A DNA stretch of 7,267 nucleotides from Bacillota bacterium (GTDB lineage Bacteria > Bacillota > Clostridia > Saccharofermentanales > Fastidiosipilaceae), in NCBI GenBank assembly GCA_023388205.1, contig JAEWGS010000036.1:1-7267 (forward strand), given 5' to 3'. The notes below the pieces were generated by a model that did no database searches, had not been told where the DNA came from, and saw only the letters and a program-made list of their open reading frames with translations. Within the stretch, counting starts at the first letter, position 1; each line of letters opens with the position of its first letter. The translations under genes and the position numbers were made by a program. This document shows, piece after piece, positions 6,556-7,267 of the stretch.

Positions 6556-6576
6556 CTTAGGGGCAAAACTTAGGGG
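6556..6576. repeat. Short direct repeat in the intergenic gap
   Basis: CTTAGGGG occurs at 6556-6563 and 6569-6576, a 13-nt period. The rest of the 6499-6606 gap, downstream of proS on the minus strand, shows no other coding or regulatory structure that I can support. TTTAGA (6544-6549) and TCTAAA (6581-6586) frame the repeat as a weak inverted pair. Confidence 0.5.
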
Positions 6577-6606
6577 TGAATCTAAAGCGCGAAGGGCTCA
6601 AGCACG

Positions 6607-7267
6607 TCAAGCAAAGATCTCTTGAATTTTTGCCTTGAGCTCATCCACACTCAGCGTTAAAACGTCATCTTCTCCGTTGATCTTGAGCTCCACCAAACCT
6701 TCACCCGCCTGACGGCCCACCGTCACGCGTGCGTAAGCTCCAATCAATTCCATATCTGCAAATTTCACACCGACTCTTTCATCGCGATCATCTAAAAGCA
6801 CACTCAAGCCCGTCTGCTTCAAGTCCTCATAAAGCGCCTCCGCCAAGGCCATTTGTTCTTCATTCTTGCTACTGACAGGCAAGATCGCCACCTTGATCGG
6901 CGCAATGTTTTTAGGCCATAAAATGCCCTTGTCCGTATGATTTTGCTCGACAATCGCCGCCATACAACGCGCCGGGCCGATCCCGTAAGAACCCATGATG
7001 ACCGGCTTTTGCTCATTGTTTTGATCGGTGTAATAAAGATTCATCGCCTTAGAGTACTTATCGCCCAATTTGAAGGTGTTGCCCACCTCGATGCCCCGAG
7101 CAAAGCGGACTCGACCCTGCTTGTTCTCACAAAGATCTCCCTCTTGAATTTTGCGCACGTCTGCAACATAAGCCGCCTCAAAATTTTCAAGATTCACGTG
7201 CTCATAGTGATGATCCTTTTGATTTGCGCCCACGATGAAGTTCGCCATCACGGTCACGCTCTGATCC
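6607..7267 (-). CDS. proS: Prolyl-tRNA synthetase, C-terminal part
   Basis: The frame is open to the right edge of the window, so the 5' end of this gene is missing; the in-frame GTG at 7257 is an internal valine ('DQSVTVMANF') rather than a start. The enzyme charges tRNA-Pro with proline in the cytoplasm. Visible in order are the end of the editing (INS) domain of bacterial-type ProRS ('FIVGANQKDHHYEHVN', then 'RGIEVGNTFKLGDKYS'), class-II motif 3 ('GSYGIGPARCMAAIVEQNH', with the ATP-binding Arg), 'ILWPKNIAPIKVAILPV' leading into the anticodon-binding domain, and its typical 'DDRDERVGVKFADMELIGAYARVTVGR'-like core. At the place where many bacterial ProRS carry a C-x-x-C pair ('EGDxCPxC'), this one reads 'EGDLCENKQG', keeping one Cys only. 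The gene converges on the racemase gene and is probably unrelated to it in function. Confidence 0.96.
   Translation of the reverse strand, partial: DQSVTVMANFIVGANQKDHHYEHVNLENFEAAYVADVRKIQEGDLCENKQGRVRFARGIEVGNTFKLGDKYSKAMNLYYTDQNNEQKPVIMGSYGIGPARCMAAIVEQNHTDKGILWPKNIAPIKVAILPVSSKNEEQMALAEALYEDLKQTGLSVLLDDRDERVGVKFADMELIGAYARVTVGRQAGEGLVELKINGEDDVLTLSVDELKAKIQEIFA

Noticed and set aside
6541..6590. Terminator immediately after proS
   Set aside because: TTTAGA/TCTAAA arms are weak with a 31-nt loop and no T-tract in the proS direction; the palindrome at 6466-6498 is the better terminator for both genes.

Overview
The window (7,267 bp, GC close to 50% by eye) is a dense bacterial segment using the standard code with TGA, TAA and TAG as stops. 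The organism is most likely a member of the Bacillota (Clostridia-like). The main hint is the prolyl-tRNA synthetase fragment, whose 'FIVGANQKDHHY' and 'RGIEVGNTFKLG' stretches look like the long bacterial ProRS of that phylum. Purine-rich Shine-Dalgarno sites and strong hairpin-plus-T-tract terminators fit. This is inference; no 16S rRNA or other decisive marker is present.

Layout. (1) 1-2312: the C-terminal end of an S9-family serine peptidase, overlapping by four bases (ATGA) an unrecognised 647-residue membrane-anchored protein with a lipoprotein-like N-terminus, a large extracytoplasmic region, one central membrane segment and a cytoplasmic tail. (2) 2331-2380: a hairpin terminator closing that unit. 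(3) 2423-6410: three co-directional genes encoding an ATP-grasp ligase, a glutamine-dependent asparagine-synthase-family amidotransferase and an aspartate/glutamate racemase. No terminator is seen between them, although hairpins sit in both intergenic gaps. (4) 6466-6498: a perfect 22-bp palindrome flanked by A5 and T6, a bidirectional terminator between convergent genes. (5) 6607-7267: the C-terminal part of proS on the minus strand, running off the window.

The main idea is that the three-gene unit could be a D-aspartate cassette. A racemase making D-Asp, an ATP-grasp enzyme ligating it, and an Asn-synthase-type enzyme amidating it are the same activities that RacD, Asl/AslA and AsnH supply for the D-Asp/D-Asn peptidoglycan cross-bridge of some lactic acid bacteria and enterococci. 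The family assignments are firm. The shared substrate is a hypothesis from gene content and a few motifs, and a different amino acid or a secreted or surface peptide is possible.

Short tandem duplications of 12-15 nt recur at tolerant sites: the N-terminus of the membrane protein, the leader of the Asn-synthase gene, a linker inside that enzyme, and the non-coding gap before proS. No stretch over 300 bases lacks a gene, and no RNA gene, insertion sequence or CRISPR array was seen.
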